This document shows, piece after piece, positions 33,875 through 45,800 of a stretch of DNA of 63,665 nt (positions within the stretch are counted from its first letter, which is position 1; each line of letters starts with the position of its first letter). The stretch spans positions 1-63,665 of the forward strand of contig NZ_BQHW01000029.1 in the NCBI RefSeq assembly GCF_021602025.1, read 5' to 3'. This DNA comes from Pseudomonas ceruminis (GTDB lineage: Bacteria; Pseudomonadota; Gammaproteobacteria; Pseudomonadales; Pseudomonadaceae). The notes below the pieces were generated by a model. It did no database searches and was not told the origin of the DNA. It saw nothing but the letters and a program-made list of their open reading frames with translations. The position numbers and the translations under genes are program-made.

Positions 33875-35058
33875 TCACCCTGATCGCATGGCTATTGGGC
33901 ACGCTGGCAGTCCTTATCCTGCTGCCGGTACTGGTGCTGTTCGTTCAGGTACTGCTGGCCTGCCTGCCCGCACGCGCCTGCACGGCGGTCACGGCTGCCA
34001 GGCCACGCGTGGCAGTGCTGGTGCCCGCGCATAACGAGGCTGCCGGGATTGTCTCGACGCTGCAAAGCATTGGCGCTCAATTGGCGGACGGCGACCAAGT
34101 GCTGGTGGTGGCGGACAACTGCACGGATGACACGGCGGCGCTGGCACGCTCCGCGGGGGCAGCGGTACTTGAGCGCCAGCACGAGCACCTGCGCGGCAAA
34201 GGCTATGCCTTGGATTATGGCGTGAGGCACCTGGCCAATGCCCCGCCTGACGTGGTGGTCATCATCGACGCCGATTGCCAGGTGAGCGCCGGCTCCCTGG
34301 CGCACCTGGCACAGGCCTGCATGGCCACGGCACGCCCGGCACAAGCGCTGGACCTGATGCGTGCACCGCCCGGCGCCGGGCTCAAGGTACAGGTGGCCGA
34401 GTTCGCCTGGCGGGTCAAGAACCTGGTGCGACCCCGGGGCTGGGCGCGTGCAGGCCTGCCTTGTCAACTGATGGGTACCGGCATGGCGTTCCGTTGGCAG
34501 GAGCTGGCCACCGCCAACCTGGCCAGCGGTCATTTGGTCGAGGACCTCAAGCTGGGCCTGGATTTCTGCCGTAACGGGAAACCGCCGCTGTTTTGCCCGC
34601 TTGCCGAGGTGACCAGCCAGTTCCCGCTGAGCCAGGAGGGCCTGAGCAGCCAGCGAACGCGTTGGGAGCATGGGCACCTGGGTGTGCTACTGAGCGAAGG
34701 GCCGAAACTGATCGCAACCTCAGTCAGTCAGGGTAACGGGCTGTTGCTGGCTATGGCCCTGGACCTGCTGGTGCCACCGCTGGCTTTGTTGACGTTGGCC
34801 CTGATGGCCATCTTCACGCTGTCGTGGTTGGCCTGGGCAGTGTTCGGCATCCTGTTGCCGGCGCTGATCGCCACCTGTGCGCTGGCCCTGCTCGGGAGCG
34901 CAATACTGCTGGCATGGGGGCGGTTCTCAAGGGAGGTTATCCCGTTTTCGGTATTGCTCTACGCGCCGCTGTACGCGGCCAAGAAGATCCCCTTGTATGT
35001 GGGGTTCCTGATCAAGCGCCAGGTCGAATGGGTGCGGGCCAAGCGGGACGATGACTGA
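33871..35058 (+). CDS. membrane glycosyltransferase family 2
   Basis: The 395-residue protein has an N-terminal helix (about 5-30), the GT2 domain with VLVPAHNEAAG, VVADNCTDDT, IIDADCQV (DxD), HLVEDLKLGLD and SSQRTRWEHGHLG (QxxRW-like), and three C-terminal membrane segments (about 285-360). The plan resembles processive synthases such as cellulose or hyaluronan synthase, but it is shorter and lacks their full set of helices. Starts and stops of the neighbours overlap (ATGA and TGATG), so this stretch is translationally coupled. Confidence 0.9.
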   Translation: MITLIAWLLGTLAVLILLPVLVLFVQVLLACLPARACTAVTAARPRVAVLVPAHNEAAGIVSTLQSIGAQLADGDQVLVVADNCTDDTAALARSAGAAVLERQHEHLRGKGYALDYGVRHLANAPPDVVVIIDADCQVSAGSLAHLAQACMATARPAQALDLMRAPPGAGLKVQVAEFAWRVKNLVRPRGWARAGLPCQLMGTGMAFRWQELATANLASGHLVEDLKLGLDFCRNGKPPLFCPLAEVTSQFPLSQEGLSSQRTRWEHGHLGVLLSEGPKLIATSVSQGNGLLLAMALDLLVPPLALLTLALMAIFTLSWLAWAVFGILLPALIATCALALLGSAILLAWGRFSREVIPFSVLLYAPLYAAKKIPLYVGFLIKRQVEWVRAKRDDD

Positions 35059-35837
35059 TGGGCGAGCAGCTGTGGCAAACACGCTGGAACACCGTGCTGG
35101 ACAACGTGCAGGTGGTCAATGACCCGGCCGATGAACAGCGGTTGCTGGCAGCCTTGTCAACGCCAGAGCGTGCAACCGTGCTGGGTTTCGTCAATGCCCA
35201 TGCCCTCAACCTTGTGGCAGGCGATGGCGAGTTCTGCCGAACGCTGGCGGCTGCCGACGTCCTCTTGCGCGATGGTTCGGGCATGGCAATTTTGTACCGG
35301 CGCATCGGTTTGGCACCAGGGCTCAACATGAACGGTACAGACTTTATTCCCAGATTGCTGGCGCGCTACAAGGGTCGGCGCGTCGCATTCTGGGGCACAC
35401 AGGAACCTGCGTTGTCCGCCGCGGCTGCGCGCAGCGAGGCGCTGTGGGGCGTAAAACCGGTGTCGCTGCACGATGGTTTTGCCGAGGTTGACACTTACCT
35501 GGCCCTGGCGCAGGCGCTGCAGCCGGAACTGATCGTGCTGGGCATGGGCATGCCCAAGCAAGAAGCTGTCGCTGCCAGGTTGGCCGCCAGTGGCGTGCCG
35601 TGCCTGATTGTCTGTGGCGGGGCAATCCTGGATTTTCTCGGTGGTAAGGTTGCCCGCGCACCGGGTTGGTTGCGCCGTCTGGGGGGCGAGTGGGTATTTC
35701 GCCTGGTGAAGGAGCCGAGGCGGCTGTTCATGCGCTATGTGGTCGGTAACCCGATGTTCCTGTTGCGTACAGGGATGTTCAGCCCAAGGCCTGCCCCTGG
35801 CGGCGAAGATACACGGCGGGGAAACAGCCAAAACTAA
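35058..35837 (+). CDS. WecG/TagA/CpsF-family N-acetylmannosamine-type transferase
   Basis: The 259-residue protein has the family core: TVLGFVNAHALNLVA, LLRDGSGMAILYRRIG, NMNGTDFIPRLL, VLGMGMPKQE and VCGGAILDFLGGKVARAPGWLRRLG. Family members transfer ManNAc (TagA) or ManNAcA (WecG) to a lipid-linked primer as the second sugar of the repeat. It directly precedes the WcaJ-type initiating enzyme. With wecB at the left end of the window supplying UDP-ManNAc, a ManNAc residue in this polymer is plausible. The C-terminal tail (about 240-259) is polar and disordered. Confidence 0.9.
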   Translation: MGEQLWQTRWNTVLDNVQVVNDPADEQRLLAALSTPERATVLGFVNAHALNLVAGDGEFCRTLAAADVLLRDGSGMAILYRRIGLAPGLNMNGTDFIPRLLARYKGRRVAFWGTQEPALSAAAARSEALWGVKPVSLHDGFAEVDTYLALAQALQPELIVLGMGMPKQEAVAARLAASGVPCLIVCGGAILDFLGGKVARAPGWLRRLGGEWVFRLVKEPRRLFMRYVVGNPMFLLRTGMFSPRPAPGGEDTRRGNSQN

Positions 35838-36008
35838 AGGCACAGGTGAATTGGGCCGCGCAGCAGGCAGAGTACTGCTACAGTGATATCAACTGTGTTC
35901 ACGCAGGTAACGGCAAGCGCCCCGTTCGGTCTATGTAAAGAGTGGGTGTTGTTATTGTTCTGATTACGTGAAATGTACGTGCTGCGCTTACTGTCACGAG
36001 GTCTGAGA

Positions 36009-37430
36009 ATGGTGTTCGAACCCAGAAGCAGTCGTTCTTTGCTCCAGCGCAGAAGCAGCGTGAGTAACGCCATTCAGGCGGGCCTTGACGGTATTGCAGT
36101 GACCGGGGTGGCGTGGTATTTGATTTACGACCAAATCGGTTATATCACGTCCGATTACGTCATCATGCTGCTGTTGCTGATTGGTGCATTGGCCGTCATT
36201 TACGACCATTACGCCATCTACCGAACCAACGTAGGGCTGTCCATCAAAGCGTTCAGGCTGTTCAAGGCCTGGTCGGCAACCTTTTGTTTTCTGGTGGTGC
36301 TGGCGTTCCTCACCAAGCAGAGCGAGAGCTATTCGCGGATGGTGGTGGGGCAGTTGTTCGTCATTGGTTATGTCGTTCAATTGTTTCTGCACTATGCCGT
36401 GCGCGAGGTGCAAAAACGTTTCACTGCCCATGCCCGCCTGGACAATGCGCTGATTATCGGCGCCGGGGATCTTGCAAACTTTCTTTATCAAAAGATCAGT
36501 AATAACCCGTGGTTCGGCGAACGGGTTGTTGGGTGTGTGCTGATTGACGAAGTTGCTGAGCAACATAAAGAGAGTGCTGAAACAAAACAGCGCCTTTCGG
36601 TATTGGGGCATATTTCAAAGTTGGATGAAATTATTGCCCAGCATGCGATCAGGACGGTCTATCTGGTTACCCCGCTGGGCGGTTCGGAAGTGATTAATGA
36701 TGTCTATCTGAAGTTGCTTGACAAGTGTATTGCAGTGAATTGGGTGCCTGATATTTTTTCACTGCGCCTGATCAACCACAGTGTGCGCGAGATTGCCGGG
36801 ATACCGGTGCTGACGTTGTCGGAAACGCCGCTCACTGGCATGAGCCTGTTCCTCAAGAACCTCGAGGACCGTGTGCTCGCTGCGGTTATCGTGCTGTGTG
36901 CATCACCCGTGTTGCTGGCCATTGCCTTGGCCATCAAGCTCGACAGCCCGGGGCCAGTGTTCTTCCGCCAGGAGCGGACCGGCTGGACGGGTGAATCCTT
37001 CCGTATCTGGAAGTTCAGGAGCATGCATGTGCATCAGCCGGATGACGGTGTGGTCAAACAGGCACAGAAGAATGACCCTCGGTTGACCCGGGTGGGCGCT
37101 TTCATCCGCCGCACCAGCCTGGATGAACTGCCGCAACTGTTCAATGTGCTGACCGGTGAGATGTCCCTGGTGGGGCCGCGCCCCCATGCGCTGCAACATG
37201 ACACGCTGTACTCGCAGGATATAGTCGACTACTTCGCCCGCCACAACATCAAGCCGGGCATGACCGGCCTTGCACAAGTGCGTGGGTTCAGGGGCGAAAC
37301 CAAGGACATCGAACAGATGATCCAGCGCGTCGACTCGGACATCGAGTACATCAACAACTGGTCGCTGTGGCTCGATTTCGTGATCCTGGTGCGCACACTC
37401 AATGCGTTTACCGGCAAGCAGGCTTATTGA
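36009..37430 (+). CDS. WcaJ-type undecaprenyl-phosphate sugar phosphotransferase
   Basis: The 473-residue protein has four N-terminal membrane helices, a Rossmann-like domain ([17 protein letters not shown]), a further hydrophobic segment and the bacterial sugar transferase domain: [60 protein letters not shown] and [12 protein letters not shown]. It starts the repeat by moving glucose-1-P or galactose-1-P to undecaprenyl phosphate. The ATG at 36009 (GAGG at 7 bases) is preferred over one 12 codons earlier with no ribosome site. The middle (about 36460-36720) is AT-richer than its neighbours. Its stop overlaps the convergent LysR gene by seven bases. Confidence 0.93.
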   Translation: MVFEPRSSRSLLQRRSSVSNAIQAGLDGIAVTGVAWYLIYDQIGYITSDYVIMLLLLIGALAVIYDHYAIYRTNVGLSIKAFRLFKAWSATFCFLVVLAFLTKQSESYSRMVVGQLFVIGYVVQLFLHYAVREVQKRFTAHARLDNALIIGAGDLANFLYQKISNNPWFGERVVGCVLIDEVAEQHKESAETKQRLSVLGHISKLDEIIAQHAIRTVYLVTPLGGSEVINDVYLKLLDKCIAVNWVPDIFSLRLINHSVREIAGIPVLTLSETPLTGMSLFLKNLEDRVLAAVIVLCASPVLLAIALAIKLDSPGPVFFRQERTGWTGESFRIWKFRSMHVHQPDDGVVKQAQKNDPRLTRVGAFIRRTSLDELPQLFNVLTGEMSLVGPRPHALQHDTLYSQDIVDYFARHNIKPGMTGLAQVRGFRGETKDIEQMIQRVDSDIEYINNWSLWLDFVILVRTLNAFTGKQAY

Positions 37431-38371
37431 TCGCTGGCCCCCAACGCATGCAACCCCCTGAAGCCTCGTGCTTCTTCCACCAACCAGTCGTGCACCGCCC
37501 GCGCCCCGGGCTGGCTCAGCCCACCCGGCGGGTAATGCACCATGTACCGTTTGTGGTTGGCGATCGGGTTGCCAAAGGGCACGATCAATGCGCCGCGTTC
37601 CAGTTCGTCATTGAGCAGCGTGCGCCGCGCAATGGCCACGCCGATGCCAGCGATCGCCGCCTCGATGGTCAGGTGGTTGCGGTTGAAGGTATGGCCACGG
37701 CGCACATCCAGCCCGCCGGCACCGATGCCTTCGAGGTAGAACTCCCACTCGGCGTATTCCGAACTGCCCCGCCAGGCGGTGATGTCGTGCAGCAGCGGAT
37801 AGTGCACCAGGTCTGCCGGGCCATGTAGCGGTGGGCGGCCGCGCAGCAGCGAAGGAGAGCAGACCGGAAATATCTGTTCGTCCAGCAAGGGCGTCGAAAG
37901 CATGCCGGGGTAGCTGCCATCGTTCAGGTCGATGGCCAGGTCAAAGTCGCCCGGGTGCAAGGCTTGTGCGCTGTCCTCGGCCACCAGGCGTAGCTCGATG
38001 TCCGGGTAGCGTTGCTGAAAGCGGGGCAGCCGTGGAGTCAGCCACTTGGCCAGGAACGACGGGATCGAACGCAGGCGCAAGGTGCCACGGATTTCACCGG
38101 CATCCAGGCGTAGCAGTTCCGCCTCGATGCTGCCATAGGCGTCGCTCACCGTCTGTGCCAGGCGCTGGCCTTCGGCACTGAGCTCCACCCCGCGGGCCCG
38201 GCGCAGGAACAACCGATAGCCCAGGCGCTCCTCAAGTTGGCGCATCTGCTGGCTGACAGCGCCCGGGGTGATGTGCAGCTCTTCAGCGCAGCGGGTGAAC
38301 GACAAATGCCGCGCCGCACAGGAAAAGACATGCAGCCAGAAAAACATCTGGCCGTTGAGTTGTCGTCGCAT
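37424..38371 (-). CDS. LysR-family transcriptional regulator, divergent from sdaA
   Basis: The 315-residue protein has the winged helix-turn-helix (about 12-70, with [28 protein letters not shown]) and a periplasmic-binding-like effector domain. It resembles the GcvA/AmpR-like branch. It stands divergent from sdaA with about 146 bases between the starts, which suggests it controls serine deamination. Its end overlaps the end of the WcaJ-type gene, so read-through from the exopolysaccharide operon would run antisense to it. Confidence 0.9.
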   Translation of the reverse strand: MRRQLNGQMFFWLHVFSCAARHLSFTRCAEELHITPGAVSQQMRQLEERLGYRLFLRRARGVELSAEGQRLAQTVSDAYGSIEAELLRLDAGEIRGTLRLRSIPSFLAKWLTPRLPRFQQRYPDIELRLVAEDSAQALHPGDFDLAIDLNDGSYPGMLSTPLLDEQIFPVCSPSLLRGRPPLHGPADLVHYPLLHDITAWRGSSEYAEWEFYLEGIGAGGLDVRRGHTFNRNHLTIEAAIAGIGVAIARRTLLNDELERGALIVPFGNPIANHKRYMVHYPPGGLSQPGARAVHDWLVEEARGFRGLHALGASDQ

Positions 38372-38517
38372 CGTTTAGTTTCGCTAAAGCCTTGCTTAGG
38401 AGGTTTCGTTGGTCAACCTCCGTGGAACGGCGCAGTATCGCGCAAATTCGCACTACCGCTCAATTTCACCAGACAACCGTACAGCGGCGCACGAAGCCGG
38501 TGCGGTCAGGCATTAGT

Positions 38518-39897
38518 ATGGCTATCAGTGTTTTCGACCTTTTCAAAATTGGCATCGGCCCGTCCAGTTCCCACACCGTGGGCCCGATGCGCGCGGCGGC
38601 GACCTTCGCCCAGGCGTTGCGCGACCGTGGCCTGCTGGCACAGGTAAGCCGCATCGAAGTGCGCCTGTACGGCTCGCTGTCGGCCACCGGGGTAGGGCAT
38701 GCCACCGACCGCGCCTGTCTGCTGGGCTTGATGGGCCAGTGGCCAGACCGTATCGACCCGGCCACCATCGAGCCGCGCATCCGCCAGGTGTTGGAGGAGC
38801 AATGCCTGATGCTCGATGGCAGCCAGCCGCTGGCCTTCGAGTATGGTCGCGACCTGCTGCTGCTGGACGAAAGCCTACCGTATCACCCCAATGCCATGAC
38901 CCTCGTTGCGTACAACGGGCAGGGCGGGCTGCTGTTCAGCCAGACGTACTATTCGATCGGAGGCGGTTTCATCGTCGAGCAGACCGAGGTCGATGCTCCC
39001 CGGCCAGCCGCGGACGAGGTACGCCTGCCTTTCGAATTTTCCAGCGCCGCCGAGCTGCTGGCGTTGTGCAAGGCCCACCGGCTAAGCGTTGCCCAGTTGA
39101 TGCTGGCCAACGAGTGCGCCTGGCGCCCTGAGGCCGACGTGCGCCAAGGGCTGTTGCGCATCTGGACGGCCATGGGCGAGTGCGTTGACCAGGGCCTGCG
39201 TAATGAGGGCACGCTGCCCGGCGGGCTTGGCGTCAAGCGCCGTGCCGCTCGTTTGCACCGCAGCCTACAGGCGCTGGGCAAACCTAACGTGATCGGCTCG
39301 ACCCTGAGCGCCATGGAGTGGGTGAACCTGTTCGCGCTGGCCGTCAACGAAGAGAACGCAGCCGGCGGGCGCATGGTCACCGCACCGACCAACGGCGCGG
39401 CGGGTATTATTCCGGCGGTGTTGCACTACTACATGAAGTTCAACCCCAGCCCCTGTGACGACGATGTGGTGGACTTTCTGCTTGCCGCTGCGGCTGTCGG
39501 CATCCTGTGCAAAAAGAACGCGTCCATTTCCGGTGCCGAGGTCGGTTGCCAGGGGGAGGTGGGTTCTGCGTGCGCCATGGCCGCCGCCGGCCTTGCCCAG
39601 GTGCTCGGTGCCACACCGCCACAGCTGGAAAATGCCGCCGAGATCGCGCTGGAGCACAACCTGGGACTGACCTGCGACCCGGTGGGTGGCTTGGTTCAGG
39701 TGCCCTGCATCGAGCGCAACGCGATCGCTGCGGTCAAGGCGATCAACGCTGTACAGATGGCCTTGCGGGGGGATGGCGAGCACTTCATTTCGCTCGACCG
39801 GGTGATCCGCACGATGCGCGATACCGGCGCCGACATGCACGCCAATTACAAGGAAACCTCGCGCGGCGGCCTGGCTGTCGCATTCGTTGAATGCTGA
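38518..39897 (+). CDS. sdaA: L-serine ammonia-lyase, single-chain 4Fe-4S type
   Basis: It deaminates L-serine to pyruvate and ammonia. The 459-residue protein has both the beta and alpha parts. It starts [20 protein letters not shown] and carries three cysteines in the expected spacing: GCQGE, then LTCDP and VPCIERN ten residues apart (C-x10-C). These hold the 4Fe-4S cluster. The ATG at 38518 is chosen because the family begins at this point; a longer reading to 38392 is unlikely. The divergent LysR gene probably regulates it. Confidence 0.95.
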   Translation: MAISVFDLFKIGIGPSSSHTVGPMRAAATFAQALRDRGLLAQVSRIEVRLYGSLSATGVGHATDRACLLGLMGQWPDRIDPATIEPRIRQVLEEQCLMLDGSQPLAFEYGRDLLLLDESLPYHPNAMTLVAYNGQGGLLFSQTYYSIGGGFIVEQTEVDAPRPAADEVRLPFEFSSAAELLALCKAHRLSVAQLMLANECAWRPEADVRQGLLRIWTAMGECVDQGLRNEGTLPGGLGVKRRAARLHRSLQALGKPNVIGSTLSAMEWVNLFALAVNEENAAGGRMVTAPTNGAAGIIPAVLHYYMKFNPSPCDDDVVDFLLAAAAVGILCKKNASISGAEVGCQGEVGSACAMAAAGLAQVLGATPPQLENAAEIALEHNLGLTCDPVGGLVQVPCIERNAIAAVKAINAVQMALRGDGEHFISLDRVIRTMRDTGADMHANYKETSRGGLAVAFVEC

Positions 39898-39918
39898 CCT
39901 GCCAGCCGCCGAACAGGC

Positions 39919-40596
39919 TCAGCGGTTTTTCTGCTTCAGTGCCACGAAGCTGGCGCGCATGTCCTTGGCCCAGCCGTCGAGTACGGGCTTGACGTCGTTG
40001 AGCGTCAGCTTCTGGGTGTCATTCTCCAGCGCTTTGCCGGTGCCCTTGCGCACGACCTGCGCCAGCACTTTCTGGCTGGCGCCATCGAGGAAGGCGGCTT
40101 CCACACCCACGTCCACTTCCTGGTCGCGCCCACCCATGGCGGTGTTCACGCCTGCCGAAATCAGCGCGATGGGGATCACCTCGTAAGGTTTCAGCCCTTC
40201 ATTGCTGGTGGATACAGCGGTGATGGCAGGCCGCACCACGATGGTGCCCGGGCCAGGGGCCTTGGCCAGGGTGAGTACACTGCCCATCTCGCGGCGCAGG
40301 GCTTCATTGAAGTAGCGGGTGATCTCCTGCAGGGTCTGCGCCGAAATGACCGGCGTCGGTTGCGGCTTGGGGTAGAACTGGCTGGGTTCGATGAAGATCT
40401 GGGTGTATTGGTTGGGGTCGACCTTCGGGTCGATCCAGCGCATCACCGGCGCGCCGGAGGGGCTTTCGGCCGGCTGCAGTCGGCTGTAGTCCTTGAGAAA
40501 GCCGGAATAGTCTTTCGGGTCTACCCGGTTGCTGGAACAGGCCGCCACTGCGAGCAATGCAGCGCACAGCAGGGTGATGCGAGGCAGTGATTTCAT
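39919..40596 (-). CDS. DUF3313-like outer-membrane lipoprotein
   Basis: The protein has a signal peptide with lipobox VAAC and SSN after the cysteine, which favours outer-membrane retention. The body contains YSGFLKDYSRLQP, YTQIFIEPSQFYP and VRPAITAVSTSNEGLKPYEVIP, matching the DUF3313 pattern. The function of DUF3313 is not known. An in-frame ATG five codons upstream (40611) is possible; neither start has a good ribosome site. It is convergent with sdaA, leaving a 21-base gap. Confidence 0.82.
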   Translation of the reverse strand: MKSLPRITLLCAALLAVAACSSNRVDPKDYSGFLKDYSRLQPAESPSGAPVMRWIDPKVDPNQYTQIFIEPSQFYPKPQPTPVISAQTLQEITRYFNEALRREMGSVLTLAKAPGPGTIVVRPAITAVSTSNEGLKPYEVIPIALISAGVNTAMGGRDQEVDVGVEAAFLDGASQKVLAQVVRKGTGKALENDTQKLTLNDVKPVLDGWAKDMRASFVALKQKNR

Positions 40597-40611
40597 GTTG
40601 GGGGCATCCAT

Positions 40612-40847
40612 CAGGAGGGGGCCAGAACAACGCTAGCAGGTGCGCAGCAGTTGGGGGGCTATGCCGTGAAATTTCTGAAGATGCGTGCCAGTAAGAGGTT
40701 GAAGGCAGTGAAAGGCAACTTAATGTTGTTTCGAGGAAAAATATAAATAAATGTTATAAATCAATAATTTACAATGATTATTTAAAGTTGGTAGTAAGAC
40801 TGCCGCCGCACGGTTGCCCGCCGACGGCTCGCCTAAGGTGAGCCGGC
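40612..40847. other. AT-rich intergenic region
   Basis: About 235 bases with a pronounced AT-rich core (40730-40795) unlike the rest of the window. It sits upstream of the lipoprotein gene, for which it may hold a promoter, and downstream of the PuuB-like gene. No gene supported. Confidence 0.6.
40825..40845 (-). terminator. candidate terminator of the polyamine operon
   Basis: CGGCTCGCC (40825-40833) and GGTGAGCCG (40837-40845) form a nine-position stem with one mismatch, directly after the PuuB-like stop. No U-run follows on the minus strand. Confidence 0.5.
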
Positions 40848-42143
40848 TTAGCCCAGTACCTCCCGCAATCGGTACCACAACATCCCCAACGCCAGCAGGG
40901 GCGAACGCAGCGCCTTGCCGCCCGGGAACGTCAGGTGAGGTACTGCACTGAACACATCCAGCCCCTGGCTGTGGCCCAGCGCAATGCTCTCGGCCAGCAG
41001 CTTGGCCGTCCAGTGCGTCACGTTCAGGCCATGCCCGGAATAACCCTGGGCGTAGTAGACGTTCGGGTGCTGGCTCAACCGCCCGACCTGAGGGAAGCGG
41101 TTGGCGGTGATGCCGATCATACCGCCCCACTGGTAGTCGATACGCACATCGGCCAGCTGCGGGAACACCTTCACTACTTTGGGGCGCATGTAGGCACTGA
41201 TGTCCTTGGGGTCCCGCCCTGAATAGTGACAAGCACCGCCGAACAGCAAGCGGCGATCGGCGGTAAGGCGGTAGTAATCCAGGCCGACCTTCTGGTCGCA
41301 CATCGCCATGTTCTGTGGGATCAGTGCCTGGGCGACAGCCTCGGGCAGTGGCTCGGTAGCCACCACGTAGCTGCCTGCGGGCAGCACCTTGCCGCTCAGC
41401 CGTGGTTCCAGTTCATCGAGGTGGGCGTTGCAGCCCAGTACCAGGCTTTGCGCGCGTACCTTGCCGCGTGCGGTGTGCAGGGTCACTGTGGCGCCGTGCT
41501 CAATGCGCAGCACCGGGCTCTGCTCGAAGATGCGCACGCCAAGACCGTGGGCGGCACGCGCTTCCCCCTGGACCAGGTCGAGTGGGTGCAGGTGGCCAGA
41601 GCCCATGTCCACAAGCCCGCCCGCGTACTGGTCGCTGGCAACGATCTGGTGCAACTGCTCCGGGGCCACCAGGCGTGTTTCGTGTGGGTAACCCAGTTCG
41701 GCCAACTCGCGCTGTTCATCCTTGAAGGCGGCGAACTGGGCTGGGGTGTTGGCCAGCTCGCAAAACCCCCAGCGCAGGTCGCAGGCAATGCCGTATTGCT
41801 CGATGCGCCTGGCCACCAGTGCCACCGAATCGATCCCAGCGTGCTTGAGGTAGCGCACCCCGTCCTGCCCGACATAGCGGGCAAAGCCGCTGACGTCATG
41901 GCCGATGCCGCGGATCAGTTGGCCGCCGTTACGTCCGCTGGCGCCCCAGCCGATGCGACGGCCTTCCAGCAGGATCACCGACAGGCCGCGCTCAGCCAGC
42001 TCAAGCGCAGTATTGACCCCGGTCAGGCCGCCACCGACCACACAGACATCGGCCGTCAGTTCGCCGTCGAGGCTGGGGTAGGGCGTCGTATGACGCGCGG
42101 TGGCAGCGTAATACGATGCGGTGTGTTGGGTATCGAAGGGCAT
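40848..42143 (-). CDS. FAD-dependent oxidoreductase, PuuB-like (gamma-glutamylputrescine oxidase)
   Basis: The 431-residue protein opens HTASYYAATAR and has the DAO-family FAD site VCVVGGGLTG with LLEGRRIGWGASGRNGGQ, the flavin loop typical of PuuB/OrdL. Near the end, YAQGYSGHGLNVT closes the FAD domain. PuuB oxidises gamma-glutamylputrescine to the aldehyde and hydrogen peroxide. The ligase and a polyamine-binding protein are the two genes upstream on the same strand, which makes this substrate type likely. The ribosome site is weak, and a 14-base gap separates it from the binding protein. Confidence 0.87.
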   Translation of the reverse strand: MPFDTQHTASYYAATARHTTPYPSLDGELTADVCVVGGGLTGVNTALELAERGLSVILLEGRRIGWGASGRNGGQLIRGIGHDVSGFARYVGQDGVRYLKHAGIDSVALVARRIEQYGIACDLRWGFCELANTPAQFAAFKDEQRELAELGYPHETRLVAPEQLHQIVASDQYAGGLVDMGSGHLHPLDLVQGEARAAHGLGVRIFEQSPVLRIEHGATVTLHTARGKVRAQSLVLGCNAHLDELEPRLSGKVLPAGSYVVATEPLPEAVAQALIPQNMAMCDQKVGLDYYRLTADRRLLFGGACHYSGRDPKDISAYMRPKVVKVFPQLADVRIDYQWGGMIGITANRFPQVGRLSQHPNVYYAQGYSGHGLNVTHWTAKLLAESIALGHSQGLDVFSAVPHLTFPGGKALRSPLLALGMLWYRLREVLG

Positions 42144-42157
42144 GGCACGGTCTCGGC

Positions 42158-44670
<2,513 letters not shown>

Positions 44671-44783
44671 ACAGACCTCTTGGTTGGGTTTCATGTGCGC
44701 GTCGGGTGCCGGTGGCTTCCCAGTTGACGCGCTGGAGACTATCTTGGGCGCAGCCCCCTGGGGCGATCTATCCACTTTCTTCG

Positions 44784-44799
44784 GCAATCAATGCACCAA
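44784..44799 (-). promoter_or_regulatory. candidate sigma54 promoter of the polyamine operon
   Basis: Reading on the minus strand, TTGGTGCATTGATTGC has GG (44797-44796) and GC (44785-44784) ten bases apart with TTGC at -12. It would start transcription near 44772, about 100 bases before the ligase ATG, fitting a nitrogen-regulated amine pathway. The same stretch holds TGCAC-N7-GTGCA (44792-44808), a small dyad that a regulator could use. One strong core match only. Confidence 0.45.
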
Positions 44800-44820
44800 A
44801 AGAGTGCAATAGGATCCAGC

Positions 44821-45732
44821 GTGACAACGCCCAATGCCTTGCAGGTTCAGGCTTTCCACACCACCGATGTCTCCGAGCAGGTGCGTGCCTCGCCCGGATG
44901 GCAGCAACAGTACCGGCAGATGTCGCCGGGCCATTTCAGTGGCCAGTTGCGTTGCCTGGGGCTCGATGGCGTCGAGGTTTACGAAGAGCGCCTGAACACC
45001 CGGGTGGAGCAATTTTTCCGCGCGCCGAGCGGCGCATTGACGTTCTGTTTCGATCGCAGCGAGAACAGCCTCTACCTGCTCAACGAACAAAGCCGCAATA
45101 TCTGGATCACGCCGGAGAATTACCAGGAAGTGGCGGTGGTGTTCGACCAGGCCTTCCTGGCCCGCCATGGCCTCGATACGCAGCGCCTCGAAGGCCTGTT
45201 CATGGTGCCGCTGGGAAGTGGGCAGAACGCGCTGTTCGGCAGTTGGCTCAGCGCCACCCTGACGCGCCTGGGGCAGGCCGATTGCCCGCTGGCGGGGCAG
45301 GCGTTGGCCGAGCAGTTGCTGGAAGACTGCCTGTTCATTCTCGACAACGCCTGCCAGCGCCTGCAGGGCGGCGCCCTGGGGCGACGCGGGGAGGAGCGGG
45401 GCATCATGCAGCGGGTTAGCGAATGGGCGGCAGACTGCCCGGAAGAAACCCTCAACCTGGTGGAACTGGCGGCGGTTGCCGGTGTTTCCCTGCGTCAGTT
45501 GCAAGAGGCTTTCAAGGCTTTTACCGGCATGCCGCCGGCGCAATGGTTGCGCTTGCGCCGGCTCAATGGTGCACGGCGTGACCTGTTGCGTGGCGGGGAA
45601 GTGACCATCGCCGAAGTGGCCATGCGCTGGTCGTTCTGGCATCTGGGGCGGTTTTCTGAAAGTTACCGGCAACTGTTCCGGGAGTTGCCGAGCGAGACCC
45701 TCAAGCGTGGCCGGCCGCTTCGCGGGTACTGA
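44821..45732 (+). CDS. AraC-family transcriptional regulator
   Basis: The 303-residue protein has a cupin-like N-terminal domain and a C-terminal double helix-turn-helix (about 205-300, with LNLVELAAVAGVSLRQLQEAF and ITIAEVAMRW-type second helix, then FWHLGRFSESYRQLF). The start is probably the GTG at 44821, with AGGATCC just upstream; an ATG at 44791 lacks a site and would overlap the candidate sigma54 promoter. It is divergent from the ligase operon and is its likely regulator. Confidence 0.9.
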   Translation: MTTPNALQVQAFHTTDVSEQVRASPGWQQQYRQMSPGHFSGQLRCLGLDGVEVYEERLNTRVEQFFRAPSGALTFCFDRSENSLYLLNEQSRNIWITPENYQEVAVVFDQAFLARHGLDTQRLEGLFMVPLGSGQNALFGSWLSATLTRLGQADCPLAGQALAEQLLEDCLFILDNACQRLQGGALGRRGEERGIMQRVSEWAADCPEETLNLVELAAVAGVSLRQLQEAFKAFTGMPPAQWLRLRRLNGARRDLLRGGEVTIAEVAMRWSFWHLGRFSESYRQLFRELPSETLKRGRPLRGY

Positions 45733-45800
45733 CAGCACTGGATCCAGCATTCGCTGCGGAAAATTGCTATCGTGCCCGGCAGTTTCCACCCGAGGTTCCA

